From NCBI RefSeq assembly GCF_035555955.1, contig NZ_DATMGA010000012.1:18011-82010 (forward strand): a DNA stretch of 64,000 nucleotides, given 5' to 3'. Shown piece after piece: positions 49,154 through 57,471 of the stretch (position 1 is the first letter of the stretch; each line of letters opens with the position of its first letter). Position numbers and translations under genes: made by a program. This DNA comes from Eoetvoesia sp035555955. Lineage in GTDB: Bacteria > Pseudomonadota > Gammaproteobacteria > Burkholderiales > Burkholderiaceae_B. Under the pieces are notes generated by a model. The model saw nothing but the letters and a program-made list of their open reading frames with translations. It did not search any database and was not told the DNA's origin.

Positions 49154-49597
49154 ATGAACCATACTCATCGCGCGGCAGTTCTCGGCGGACTGCTGGCAAT
49201 CGTCCTTCCATTCTGCGCCGCCCAGGCCCAACTTGGCGGCGACCTGCTCAAAAGCGGCGCCAGTAGCGCCGGCGGTCTTCTTGGCGGCGGGGCCGGAGGC
49301 TTGCTGTCCGGATCGGGCGCCGGTTCAAGCAATATCAGCAATATTGCGGGCGTGCTGGAGTACTGCCTCAAAAACAAATACCTTAGCGGCAACAGCGCGC
49401 AATCGGTTCAGGACTCGCTGATGAACAAAACCACCGACAAGCCCTCGACCACCAGCAGCAGCTACACCGACGGCATAAAGGGAATTCTGCACGGCGACGA
49501 CGGCAAGCAGGTGAACCTGGGCGGCAGCGGGCTGAAAGCGGCGGCCACCGAACAAATCTGCAACACGGTGCTTTCCTCGGCGAAGTCCATGCTTTGA
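49154..49597 (+). CDS. DUF2501 (YjjA-like) exported protein
   Basis: A 147-residue exported protein of the DUF2501 family. The signal peptide is HRAAVLGGLLAIVLPFCAAQAQ (cleavage near residue 24). A Gly/Ser-rich stretch follows (LLKSGASSAGGLLGGGAGGLL), then the conserved helix VLEYCLKNKYLSGNSAQSVQDSLMNK and a C-terminal pair GLKAAATEQICNTVLSSAKSML. The two cysteines (in VLEYCL and QICN) may form a disulfide. AGGAG lies at a normal distance before ATG 49154. The cellular role of the family is not established; the Escherichia coli member is YjjA. Confidence 0.82.
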   Translation: MNHTHRAAVLGGLLAIVLPFCAAQAQLGGDLLKSGASSAGGLLGGGAGGLLSGSGAGSSNISNIAGVLEYCLKNKYLSGNSAQSVQDSLMNKTTDKPSTTSSSYTDGIKGILHGDDGKQVNLGGSGLKAAATEQICNTVLSSAKSML

Positions 49598-49688
49598 CCG
49601 CCCGCCAAAGCGCCAGCCTGCGGCCTCAGGCTAAGGCCAGGCGCGACAAGGTCGATACGGCGCCGAAGGCGCCCCCGCATTGCGTCGC

Positions 49689-49718
49689 AGAGGCTCCGGT
49701 CCTCAAACCGGGGCCTCT
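49689..49718. terminator. Hairpin between convergent genes
   Basis: A 12-bp stem with one mismatch (AGAGGCTCCGGT, 6-nt loop, ACCGGGGCCTCT) between the DUF2501 gene and the convergent flavoprotein gene. There is no T-run on either side, so it may be a weak bidirectional terminator. It has no tRNA cloverleaf. Confidence 0.4.
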
Positions 49719-49783
49719 ATACCATGGGGGTTGCGCCTGCAACCCGAAGCTCTCGGGACTGCCGGCGGGAAAGCTTTTTCCAG

Positions 49784-51001
49784 CTATCGGCCAAGCCAGC
49801 GCAATACGCCGCGCCCCGCCGCCTGGCCGCTGGCAAGGCAAGCGGTCAGCAAATAGCCGCCGGTTGGCGCTTCCCAATCCAGCATCTCGCCGGCGCAGAA
49901 CACGCCGGGAACCGGCCGCAGCATCAGGCCCTGGTCCAGTCCCTCGAACCGCACGCCGCCGGCGCTGCTGATGGCCTCGGCCAAAGGCTGCATGCCGCTC
50001 AGCCTTACCGGCAGCCGCTTGATGCCCACCGCCAGGATCGCCGGATCGTCAAACGCTTCTTTGGGCAGGCATTCGCGCAGCAGGCCCATCTTGGCGCCGT
50101 GCAGGCCCAGGCGGCTGCCCAGATGGCTGGACCAGGAACGGGCGCCGCGCGGACGGCCGGTTTCGGCGCGCACCCGCGCCGGCTCGTAGGCGGGCAGCAA
50201 GTCGATATGCACGACCGCCTCGCCCCGCGCCAGGATCGTGTCGCGCACGCTGGCCGACCAGGCATACATCAGCCCGCCTTCCAGGCCGTCGGCCGTCACC
50301 ATGAGTTCGCCGCGCCGCATGGCGGGCTCTCCCGCGGGAGCCATGGCAATCGCCTTCAATGGCCGTCCGGCGAACTTCTGTGAGAAATAAGGCGTCCAGC
50401 CGGCCAGGAAGCCGCAATTGGCCGGCAACAGCGGCGCCATCTCGACGCCGCGTTGCGCCAGCACGCTTTGCCAGGCCCCGTCGGAACCCAGCCTGGGCCA
50501 ACTGCCGCCGCCCAGCGCCAGCACCACCGCGTCCGCGCGCACTCGCAGCGGGCCCGAAGGCGTATCCAGCCGCAAAGCGCCATCGTCGTCCCAGCCGCGC
50601 CAGACATGCCGCGTGTGCACACGCACCCCGCCGGCGCGCAGGCGGCGCAGCCACGCCCTGAGCAAAGGCGCAGCCTTCATTTCCTTGGGAAACACCCGGC
50701 CCGACGAGCCCACAAAGGTTTGCACGCCCAGGCCGTGTGCCCATTCGCGCGCGGCCTGCGCATCGAAGCCATCCAGCCAGGGCTCAACCTGCGGCTCGCG
50801 CCCGCCGAAACGCGACCGGAACACGCGCGCCGGCTCGCTATGGGTAAGGTTGAGGCCGCCGCGCCCGGCCAGCAGGAACTTGCGGCCCACCGAGGGCATG
50901 GCGTCGTAAAGGTCGACGGCCACGCCAGCCTGGGCCAGCGTTTCGGCCGCCATCAGCCCGGCGGGGCCGCCGCCTATGACGGCTACGGAATGAGAAGACA
51001 T
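49784..51001 (-). CDS. HI0933-like NAD(P)/FAD flavoprotein (TIGR03862 type)
   Basis: A 405-residue flavoprotein of the HI0933/BaiN family. The dinucleotide-binding start is SVAVIGGGPAGLMAAETLAQAG, then comes the family signature GRKFLLAGRGGLNLTHSE, later ADAVVLALGGGSWPRLGSDG and the C-terminal FCAGEMLDWEAPTGGYLLTACLASGQAAG. The shape with GRVFPKEMKAAPLLRAWL fits the TIGR03862 subgroup. I start at ATG 51001; the frame opens at a TTG 15 nt earlier. Members are uncharacterised or reduce enoates and related compounds. The gene stands alone. The 236 bp upstream to the ligB stop show no gene. Confidence 0.88.
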   Translation of the reverse strand: MSSHSVAVIGGGPAGLMAAETLAQAGVAVDLYDAMPSVGRKFLLAGRGGLNLTHSEPARVFRSRFGGREPQVEPWLDGFDAQAAREWAHGLGVQTFVGSSGRVFPKEMKAAPLLRAWLRRLRAGGVRVHTRHVWRGWDDDGALRLDTPSGPLRVRADAVVLALGGGSWPRLGSDGAWQSVLAQRGVEMAPLLPANCGFLAGWTPYFSQKFAGRPLKAIAMAPAGEPAMRRGELMVTADGLEGGLMYAWSASVRDTILARGEAVVHIDLLPAYEPARVRAETGRPRGARSWSSHLGSRLGLHGAKMGLLRECLPKEAFDDPAILAVGIKRLPVRLSGMQPLAEAISSAGGVRFEGLDQGLMLRPVPGVFCAGEMLDWEAPTGGYLLTACLASGQAAGRGVLRWLGR

Positions 51002-51237
51002 GGCATTGAATGGCAAAGCGGCCCTGCAAGCATGGCCGGCGGCAGCCGTCCACGCTCATGAAAAAGGGCAAAAGAAATGCCACGGTAGCACAACAAGGCC
51101 GGCCTCACGCTCCGGGAGCGTCAATGCTCGACATACTTCGGAATCTGACGCGGCGGTGTGTGGTCGAGACGGCTCGCCGCCTATCCAGCCTCAGGCCGTC
51201 TCGACGACAGTGGCTTGCTCCCCCCGGAAACCAGCCA

Positions 51238-52056
51238 CTAAAGCTGCATGACACCCACCGTGCATCCGCAGGCGAATTGGGGAATGGGCTCGTAGCACCA
51301 GACTTCGCCGGGGGCGCCGCCGGCCGCCCCCGCGGCGGCGATATAGGTGCGGATTTCGTAGCCCCCCTGCCCGCCATCGAGGTAGGTGGCGTCGTCGGTG
51401 TAGTCGAGCAAGGCGTCGCGGTCGTTGGCGGCCCAGCGGCGCAGGAACTCTCTATCCCACTCTTCGTTGATCAGCCCCGTGTCCGGCGTGCATGGCCAAT
51501 GGGAGATCCCGCCGGTGCCGATGACCGCGATCCGCTCGCTCATGCTCTCGGCGGCGTGGCGTATGGCCTGCCCCAGGGCGTAAACGCGGTGCAGCGGCGC
51601 CAGCGGCGGGTTCTGGCAATTGATGTTCATGGGAATGACCGGCAGATCGTAGTCGGGCGTCAAATGATGCAGCGGCACCATGATGCCGTGGTCGAATTTC
51701 CATTCCTCGCAATAGCTGAGATCCACGCTTTGCATCATGCCCTGGATCAGGCGCAGGGAAATATCCCGGCTGCCTGGAACCCGGGTACGGGGAATGCGCA
51801 GCCACTCGGGGTCTTCGATGGGGCCATCGTAGTGATCCGCCATGCCCACCGCGAATGCGGGCATATTGTCCATGAAGAAATTGGCGAAATGCTCGGCCGC
51901 GATCACCACCAATACATCCGGACGCGCATCGCGCAATGCCTGGCGCATGCGCGCGTAGCTTTGCATGAGGCGCTCCCGCGCCGCGGGCTCGGCGCGCTCG
52001 GTGCGCGCCGTAATGCCCGGACCGTGGCTGCACACGCCGCAAAATACAATACTCAT
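51238..52056 (-). CDS. ligB: Class III extradiol dioxygenase, catalytic subunit (LigB-like)
   Basis: A 272-residue non-haem iron dioxygenase of the LigB superfamily, which cleaves catechols, protocatechuate, gallate or related rings beside the hydroxyls. Expected iron ligands are His11 (CSHGPG), His56 (AAEHFANF) and Glu234 (GGYEIRTYIAAAGA). Catalytic histidines are His123 (FDHGIMVPL) and His186 (GTGGISHWP). It overlaps the LigA-like gene by 4 nt (ATGA), so the two subunits are co-translated. The exact substrate is not readable. Protocatechuate and gallate enzymes share this two-subunit form. Confidence 0.85.
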   Translation of the reverse strand: MSIVFCGVCSHGPGITARTERAEPAARERLMQSYARMRQALRDARPDVLVVIAAEHFANFFMDNMPAFAVGMADHYDGPIEDPEWLRIPRTRVPGSRDISLRLIQGMMQSVDLSYCEEWKFDHGIMVPLHHLTPDYDLPVIPMNINCQNPPLAPLHRVYALGQAIRHAAESMSERIAVIGTGGISHWPCTPDTGLINEEWDREFLRRWAANDRDALLDYTDDATYLDGGQGGYEIRTYIAAAGAAGGAPGEVWCYEPIPQFACGCTVGVMQL

Positions 52057-52361
52057 GGTTTTTCCTTCTTGATCGCGTAGATGCCTTCGCGCACCTCGCC
52101 GTAGGACGCCAGGCCGGCGCGCATGGCATCCAGGTAATCATTCCACTCATACCCGCAGGCCGCGGCAAAATGCATCAGCAACTGGCCATTGACCCCCAGC
52201 ACGTACAGCAGTCCGATATCCGGCTTGCTTAGCGCGCCGCGCTCTTCCGTGCTGAGTTCATAGGCCTGCATGAAGGCATCGGGCCCGGTCTTGAACGCTT
52301 CCAGGGCCTCGGGGCTGCGATTGACCTCGTAGATAAGTTTCTGCACCGCGTACAAAGTCAT
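52053..52361 (-). CDS. ligA: Extradiol dioxygenase small subunit (LigA-like)
   Basis: A 102-residue LigA-family protein, the helical small subunit that caps the LigB active site. The motif is LIYEVNRSPEALEAFKTGPDAFMQAYELSTEERGAL (residues 9-44), followed by DIGLLYVLGVNGQLLMHFAAACG, close to the GxxxLLxHxx part of LigA. The ATG at 52361 overlaps the GST stop (ATGA) and its stop overlaps ligB (ATGA), giving two tight couplings. The reading frame is open up to 52790, but that part is GST antiframe sequence. Confidence 0.85.
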   Translation of the reverse strand: MTLYAVQKLIYEVNRSPEALEAFKTGPDAFMQAYELSTEERGALSKPDIGLLYVLGVNGQLLMHFAAACGYEWNDYLDAMRAGLASYGEVREGIYAIKKEKP

Positions 52362-53107
52362 CGGGAACCCGCCCCGGCAACTGATGCATTCCGGCCCTGG
52401 GCGTCGTCCAGCGGGATATGGTCGGGCAGGTCGTAGGCCCGCACGCAGCGCTCCCTGGCCACCACCTTGCGTACGGCGGAGCGCGCCGCCACACGCTCGG
52501 CCAGCGCCCGGTAGCGGGGACGCTCGGGCAGATCGCACTGCAGGCGATCGTCGTAGCTCCACAGATAGAAGACGAACAGGTAGGCATCCACCACGGTAAA
52601 CGTCTCGCCCAAGGCATACGCGCTGGCCGGGTCCAGGCGCGATTCGATCAGCGCCAGGTACTTGGCCAGGTTCTTGCGGCCCTGCCGCCGCACCTGCTCC
52701 ATCGCCGCCGGCTCGTCCCCGCCATAGGTCTGGGGCCGGAACACCGAGCGGTACGACACATGCAGACTGCTCGAAATCAGATTCATCCACTCGTGAGCCC
52801 GCGCCCGCGCCAGCGTGCCGGGACGCGGCAGCAGCTGGCGTTCGGGAACCAGGTCGGCAATGTAGGTAAGAATGGCCTGGGACTCGGTAAGCGGCTGGTC
52901 ATCGATGCCCAGGGTGGGCACCGTTCCGCCGGGGTTGAGCCGCAAATACTCCTCCCGCCGGTTTTCCTGGTTGCGGATGTTGACCGATACCGCCTCGTAC
53001 GCCAGGCCCGACTCCTCCAGGGCGATATGCGAGGCCAGCGAACAGGCCTTCGGGCTGTAGTACAAGGCAAGCTTCGGTGGAAAAGCGAAAGACGGCGAAC
53101 CAGGCAT
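52358..53107 (-). CDS. Glutathione S-transferase family protein
   Basis: A 249-residue GST. The thioredoxin-like N-terminal domain reads KLALYYSPKACSLASHIALEESGLAYEAV; Cys in KACSLASH matches the beta-class catalytic Cys10, and NPGGTVPTLGIDDQPLTESQAILTYIADL contains the cis-Pro and the TESQAI glutathione-binding site. The all-helical C-terminal domain follows from about residue 95, and the tail is about 40 residues longer than usual. ATG 53107 has AGGA upstream. It opens the operon GST-ligA-ligB. A glutathione-dependent isomerase or ether-cleaving role around an aromatic ring-cleavage step is inferred from context. Confidence 0.88.
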   Translation of the reverse strand: MPGSPSFAFPPKLALYYSPKACSLASHIALEESGLAYEAVSVNIRNQENRREEYLRLNPGGTVPTLGIDDQPLTESQAILTYIADLVPERQLLPRPGTLARARAHEWMNLISSSLHVSYRSVFRPQTYGGDEPAAMEQVRRQGRKNLAKYLALIESRLDPASAYALGETFTVVDAYLFVFYLWSYDDRLQCDLPERPRYRALAERVAARSAVRKVVARERCVRAYDLPDHIPLDDAQGRNASVAGAGSR

Positions 53108-53311
53108 ACAACTTCCTCGACGAATGAAAGTCCGCATCGGCGCCGGCGCAATTCGCCACGGCAAGCCCATGTGGAGCCATTTACATTAAAATTACCGATG
53201 ACACGGCGCGGCAGCGCGCCGCAACGGCGACCATGCACCATAATAAAAATACGGCCGTCCACTGTATGTCCCCTGAACTGTGGACAAAACGCCAGAACAC
53301 GGAGTCTGCAA

Positions 53312-54154
53312 ATGCGGATATGGAAAGGCAACCCACCACCCGGCAGCAAATTCCCGATCTCGCAATCGGGGCTTTCCCAATTGCTGTCGGCCATCACGGA
53401 CGAAGACCGGGCGCGATTGCCCCGGGCCATCCTGGACCTGGTTCGCGCCGAGGTGGACATGCTGAATTGCGCCATGTTCCTGTTGCCCGCCAGAGGCCAG
53501 CCATTGCTGCTGGGGCATGCCGAATCCCGGCCATCCCCCACGCCGCCATCGGCTTCCAGCGCCTACATCAGGCAGCACTACCAGCGCGACATCGCCCTGC
53601 AGGAGGTTCTGCGCAGCAACACCCAGGCGCCACAGGCGGGCTCCACCATTCTGCTGCACCAGAACGCGCAGGACATCGTCGACCCCGCCTACCGCAACGC
53701 CTGCTACGACAGCGTGGGCACTCTGCAGCGGTTCGGCATATTCCGCCAGCTCGGAAACAACAACAATCTGTTCATCGGCCTTTACCGCACGGCCCGCGCG
53801 CAAGCGCTGTCCCATTCCGACCTGCGCTACCTGGAACTTCTGGCCAATTGCCTGGGCGAGGCCGCCGTCCAGCGTTTTCGCACCATGCCGCAGGCGCCCG
53901 CCCTAAGCGCCAGCGGACTCGATCGCCTGCAAGCCGGGCTGGACAACAAGCTCAGCAAGCGCGAGTACGACCTCGTGCTATCCATAGCCCGTGGCCTCAC
54001 CGTGCCCGCCGCCGCCCAGGCCATGGGAATAAAAACCGCCTCGGCCATCACTTACCGCAATCGCGGCTTTGCCAAGCTGGGCGTCAGAACACAGCAAGAG
54101 CTCTTTGCCAAGCTCATGGAACACGGCCACGGCGCCGCGGCGCTGCCGGGCTGA
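53312..54154 (+). CDS. LuxR-type regulator divergent from the GST-lig operon
   Basis: A 280-residue transcription factor. The C-terminal domain LSKREYDLVLSIARGLTVPAAAQAMGIKTASAITYRNRGFAKLGVRTQQELFAKLM (about residues 208-263) is the LuxR/GerE helix-turn-helix. The N-terminal 200 residues resemble no autoinducer or receiver domain that I recognise. They contain DMLNCAMFLLPARGQPLLLGH and LGNNNNLFIGLYRTARA, possibly a GAF/PAS-like sensor. ATG 53312 has GGAG upstream; the open frame begins much earlier in shadow sequence. Being 204 bp divergent from the GST-ligAB operon, it is the likely regulator. A GTCCAC/GTGGAC repeat (53257-53285) lies between them. Confidence 0.85.
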   Translation: MRIWKGNPPPGSKFPISQSGLSQLLSAITDEDRARLPRAILDLVRAEVDMLNCAMFLLPARGQPLLLGHAESRPSPTPPSASSAYIRQHYQRDIALQEVLRSNTQAPQAGSTILLHQNAQDIVDPAYRNACYDSVGTLQRFGIFRQLGNNNNLFIGLYRTARAQALSHSDLRYLELLANCLGEAAVQRFRTMPQAPALSASGLDRLQAGLDNKLSKREYDLVLSIARGLTVPAAAQAMGIKTASAITYRNRGFAKLGVRTQQELFAKLMEHGHGAAALPG

Positions 54155-54257
54155 CTGGCGGGGTAACAGCTCGTTTCCTTCCACACCGGCCCGGCGCAAC
54201 CAAACGCCGCCGGATTGCTACAATCGCACCACAGTCAACTTATGGAATTACGACGCG

Positions 54258-54854
54258 ATGGGATTCGAACAACTGGCCGCACTGAAACGCGAGCTGACCG
54301 CCAAGGCCGAGCAGGAAAGGCAGGCAAAGCGGGGCAACCGTAAAGAACGGGTTTCGCAACGGCCGGCCGCCCCCAGGAACAGCCAGAAAAACGCCGAACC
54401 GGTCGATCCCGTCGTGATCACGATCTCGCGCCTGCAGCGCCTGTTTCCCAAGGCTTTTCCCAAAAAGCCGGCGCCCAAGGTGCCGCTGAAACTAGGCATC
54501 CACAAGGAATTGCACCTGCAGGCCGAGACCCTTAAGCTGACCCCCGAGGAAATCACCGAGGCCGTCAAGACCTGGTGCCAGGGCAGCCGCTATTGGGCCT
54601 GCATGATCCAGGACGCCCCGCGCCTGGACCTGTCGGGCGAGCCGTCCGGCACGGTTACCGCGGCCGAAGCCCAGTTCGCCAAAAAGCTGGCGTCGCGCCA
54701 GCGCGCCAATGCCGCGAAATCGCGCAAGGCGGCCAAACAGCCCACGCCCCAAGCCTCCCAGGACACGGCCGCCGAACCCCAAGACCAGCCTGGCGCAGCC
54801 GCACCGGCCGCCGCCGAGCCCGAAGCCGGCACGCTGGACGTCCAGGGCCTTTAA
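54258..54854 (+). CDS. ProQ/FinO family RNA chaperone
   Basis: A 198-residue RNA-binding protein of the ProQ/FinO family. The FinO fold spans about residues 50-125: ISRLQRLFPKAFPKKPAPKVPLKLGIHKEL, then LTPEEITEAVKTWCQGSRYWACM. It is flanked by a basic N-terminal arm (KREL to GNRKERVSQRP) and a low-complexity C-terminal tail rich in Ala, Pro, Gln and Glu. Such proteins bind structured 3' ends and small RNAs. It is a single gene and ends 7 nt from the convergent YfeH-type gene. Confidence 0.9.
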   Translation: MGFEQLAALKRELTAKAEQERQAKRGNRKERVSQRPAAPRNSQKNAEPVDPVVITISRLQRLFPKAFPKKPAPKVPLKLGIHKELHLQAETLKLTPEEITEAVKTWCQGSRYWACMIQDAPRLDLSGEPSGTVTAAEAQFAKKLASRQRANAAKSRKAAKQPTPQASQDTAAEPQDQPGAAAPAAAEPEAGTLDVQGL

Positions 54855-54861
54855 CGCCCCA

Positions 54862-55857
54862 TCAAGCAGGTTCCTGCAAAGCGTCCTCGCCGGAGGGCGC
54901 TCGCTGCTGGTATTTTTGCGCCAGCACGGCGCACACCATGAGCTGAATCTGGTGAAACACCATGAGCGGCAGCAGCATCGGCCCCACCATGCTGGAAGCG
55001 AACAGCACCTGGGCCATGGGAACGCCGGTCGCCAGGCTTTTCTTCGAGCCGCAGAACACGATGGTGATTTCGTCTTCCTTGTTGAAGCCCAGGCGGCGGG
55101 CCAGCTGGGTGGTGGCCGCCAGCGCCAGGGCCAGCAGCACGCAACATACCAGCACCAGCACCAACAAGGCCATGGGCGGCACCGTTTTCCACAACCCGCC
55201 AATGACCGAAGCGCTGAACGCGGTGTAGACCACCAGCAAAATGGAACCCTGGTCGACCATTTTCAGCCAGGTCTTGTTGCGATGCACCCAAGCGCCGATC
55301 CAGGGGCGCATGAGATGACCGGCCACGAACGGCAGCAGCAATTCGACGCTGATGTGCACGATGGCATGCAGCGTCGACCCCGACTGGCCGCCCCCCCCGA
55401 TCAGCCAGCTCACCAGCAAGGGGGTGACCACAATGCCGATCAGGCTGGAGGCGGACGCGCTGCACACCGCCGCCGGAATATTGCCGCGCGCAATGGAGGT
55501 AAAGGCGATGGCCGACTGGACCGTGCCGGGCAAGGCGCAAAGATACAGCACCCCCATGTACAAGGGCCCGCCCAGCAAAGGCAGCAGCACGGGCCGCAGC
55601 ACCCATCCCAGAATCGGAAACATGATGAAGGTGCAGGCAAACACCAGGGCATGCAGGCGCCAGTGCATGGCACCCGCGATGATGGCGTTGCGCGAGAGCT
55701 TGGCGCCGTGCATGAAAAACAGCAGGGCGATGGCCAGGGTGGTCAGCCACTCGAACAGCACGGCCCCGCTCCCGTGCGCGGGCAACAGCGTGGCTATCGC
55801 GATGACCACGATCAGGGTAAGCGTGAATTTATCGAACAGCAGGCGGATATTGGACAT
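54862..55857 (-). CDS. Bile acid:sodium symporter-like carrier (YfeH type)
   Basis: A 331-residue membrane protein with about ten helices of the SBF-like family (PF13593 type; Escherichia coli YfeH is of similar length). Marks are FDKFTLTLIVVIAIATLLPAHG, FFMHGAKLSRNAIIAGAMHWRLHALVFACTF, the crossover region TLHAIVHISVELLLPFVAGHLMRPW and CGSKKSLATGVPMAQVLF near the end. The start at ATG 55857 fits YfeH; the open frame is 33 nt longer. The substrate is unknown. It is divergent from an AraC-type gene (73 bp), which probably controls it. Confidence 0.9.
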   Translation of the reverse strand: MSNIRLLFDKFTLTLIVVIAIATLLPAHGSGAVLFEWLTTLAIALLFFMHGAKLSRNAIIAGAMHWRLHALVFACTFIMFPILGWVLRPVLLPLLGGPLYMGVLYLCALPGTVQSAIAFTSIARGNIPAAVCSASASSLIGIVVTPLLVSWLIGGGGQSGSTLHAIVHISVELLLPFVAGHLMRPWIGAWVHRNKTWLKMVDQGSILLVVYTAFSASVIGGLWKTVPPMALLVLVLVCCVLLALALAATTQLARRLGFNKEDEITIVFCGSKKSLATGVPMAQVLFASSMVGPMLLPLMVFHQIQLMVCAVLAQKYQQRAPSGEDALQEPA

Positions 55858-55930
55858 GTCTTGAAGGGCTTGCGTGGAACAGGCAATCACGTTAACGTGC
55901 CATGGGTTTTCCGTCTAACGATATACAGCC

Positions 55931-56743
55931 ATGAACTATCGCCAACCAGACAATATTATCGCGCCGGCCCTTTCCTTGCGCGAGCTGAAGACCTTGCCAA
56001 GGCCTGTCTACGGCCACTCCGAAGGCCTGCCCAACAAGCCGCTGGGCTATCGCCACAAACACCCCTGGGTGCAGCTTTCGTACACGGCCCAGGGGGTCAT
56101 CCAGGTGCGCACCTCGTCGGGCCTGTTCGTGGCTCCGCCGCAAAGCGCCATCTGGATCCCGGCGGGCATCGAGCATCAGGTGCGCCGCCTTGGCGATACG
56201 CAAATCAACAGCCTGTATATCGACGTCGCGGCCGCCGGCGCAAAGCAGAACTCCGGCTGCAGGGTCCTGGGCGTCAACCCGCTGCTGCGCGAGCTGATAC
56301 GCCGTTTCGGCAGCCTGCCGGTCCAATACGAGGAATCCGGCCCGCATGGCCACCTGGTGCAGGTGCTGCTGGACGAGCTGGCAAACGCCCCCGAAACAGG
56401 GTCCATGCTGCCGCTTCCGGCCGACCCGCGCCTGCGCACGCTGTGCAACGCACAGCAGGCCAACCCGGACTCGCGCACAAGCCTGCAGCAATGGGCCGAC
56501 CGGCTGGATGTTTCCGAACGCACGCTAAGCAGGCTGTTCGTGCTGCAAACCGGCCTGACGTTCCGGCTGTGGCGCCAGCGCCTGCGGCTCCTGACCGCAT
56601 TGCCCATGCTCGAGCGCGGCGAACGCGTCACCGATGCGGCGCTGGCCTGCGGCTACGAAAGCCTCTCGGCCTTCATTGCGGCATTCCGCGAGCAGTTCGG
56701 CGCGACGCCCGGGGAATTCTTCCCGGCCCGCCATCCAATGTGA
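55931..56743 (+). CDS. AraC family transcriptional regulator
   Basis: A 270-residue regulator with an N-terminal cupin-type effector domain (HKHPWVQLSYTAQGVIQVRTSSGLFVAPPQSAIWIPAGIEHQV, about residues 41-83). The C-terminal tandem HTH (about 170-265) contains SLQQWADRLDVSERTLSRLFVLQTGLTFRLWRQRLRLL and the ALACGYESLSAFIAAFREQFGATPGEFF recognition block. It reads away from the YfeH-type gene, so control of that gene is the likely job. It ends 16 nt from the convergent peroxiredoxin gene. The effector is unknown. Confidence 0.9.
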   Translation: MNYRQPDNIIAPALSLRELKTLPRPVYGHSEGLPNKPLGYRHKHPWVQLSYTAQGVIQVRTSSGLFVAPPQSAIWIPAGIEHQVRRLGDTQINSLYIDVAAAGAKQNSGCRVLGVNPLLRELIRRFGSLPVQYEESGPHGHLVQVLLDELANAPETGSMLPLPADPRLRTLCNAQQANPDSRTSLQQWADRLDVSERTLSRLFVLQTGLTFRLWRQRLRLLTALPMLERGERVTDAALACGYESLSAFIAAFREQFGATPGEFFPARHPM

Positions 56744-56759
56744 GTCCGGCCCGCAACGA

Positions 56760-57329
56760 CTAGCGGCGCGGATGTTCCGCAGCCCATTTCTTGACGGCCG
56801 CCATGGTGTTCTTGACATGGTCGTCGGGACTGGAACTGCTGTATTCGTAATAGATTTTGCGATCGGGCGTGATCACGTAGGAAATACGGCTGGCCATATT
56901 GGGCATGAACGCCATCTTGGCGTCGTAGGCGCGGATGATGGTCGACTGGGGGTCGGCGCCCACCGCGAATTTGCTGCGGCATTCGCTGACCGAGAACTTC
57001 TTGAGCTTGTCGATCTTGTCGGCGGAAACGCCCAGTACCGTGGCGCCGTACTGCTTGTATTCGTCGACGGCCTCGGCAAAATCATGGGCTTCGATCGTGC
57101 AGCCCTTGGTAAAGGCCGCGGGGTAGAAATACAGCACCACCGGCCCTTTTTTCAGGGCCTCGTCCAGCACGAAATTGAATTCATTGCCCCCTAGCGATGC
57201 CTGCACGGAAAAGCTTGGCGCCTGGCTGCCGACCGGCAAGGCGGCATGCGCCGGCAGCGCCACGGCCAGCAGGATAAACAGCCCGCAAACCCCGCCCAGC
57301 ATAGACAAGAACAAAGACCGGATTTTCAT
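56760..57329 (-). CDS. Exported Bcp-type peroxiredoxin
   Basis: A 189-residue AhpC/TSA-family peroxiredoxin with a signal sequence (GGVCGLFILLAVALPAHA, cleavage near residue 30), so it acts in the periplasm and not the cytosol. The peroxidatic Cys77 lies in VVLYFYPAAFTKGCTIEAHDF. The Bcp resolving position five residues later is not Cys (EAHDF), but a second cysteine is present at 117 (VSECRS) and could resolve or remain free. The C-terminal half holds VGADPQSTIIRAYDAKM and YVITPDRKIYYEYSSSSPDDHV. It reduces hydroperoxides outside the inner membrane. It stands alone, downstream of pckG's 3' end. Confidence 0.88.
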   Translation of the reverse strand: MKIRSLFLSMLGGVCGLFILLAVALPAHAALPVGSQAPSFSVQASLGGNEFNFVLDEALKKGPVVLYFYPAAFTKGCTIEAHDFAEAVDEYKQYGATVLGVSADKIDKLKKFSVSECRSKFAVGADPQSTIIRAYDAKMAFMPNMASRISYVITPDRKIYYEYSSSSPDDHVKNTMAAVKKWAAEHPRR

Positions 57330-57471
57330 GGTTCACCTTCTTCAATATGCCGGCGGGAACAAACCCGCCAACCAGTACCAAGTACGCCCGGCCACCCAGC
57401 TCAATGGCATGCCCGCGACCGGAACGCGCCGCGCAACAGCCGGGGCCGCATGCGCTGCGGCCCCTTGCGGG

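Noticed and set aside
49681..49720. GC-rich hairpin first considered as the 3' part of a tRNA gene
   Set aside because: No T-loop GTTCRA consensus, no D-arm or anticodon arm upstream; it reads as a simple hairpin between convergent genes.
54709..56763. 684-codon plus-strand frame running through the YfeH-type gene
   Set aside because: It begins in the ProQ tail in another frame and is antisense to a clear membrane carrier; the composition (Gln, His, Arg-rich) is typical of shadow frames.
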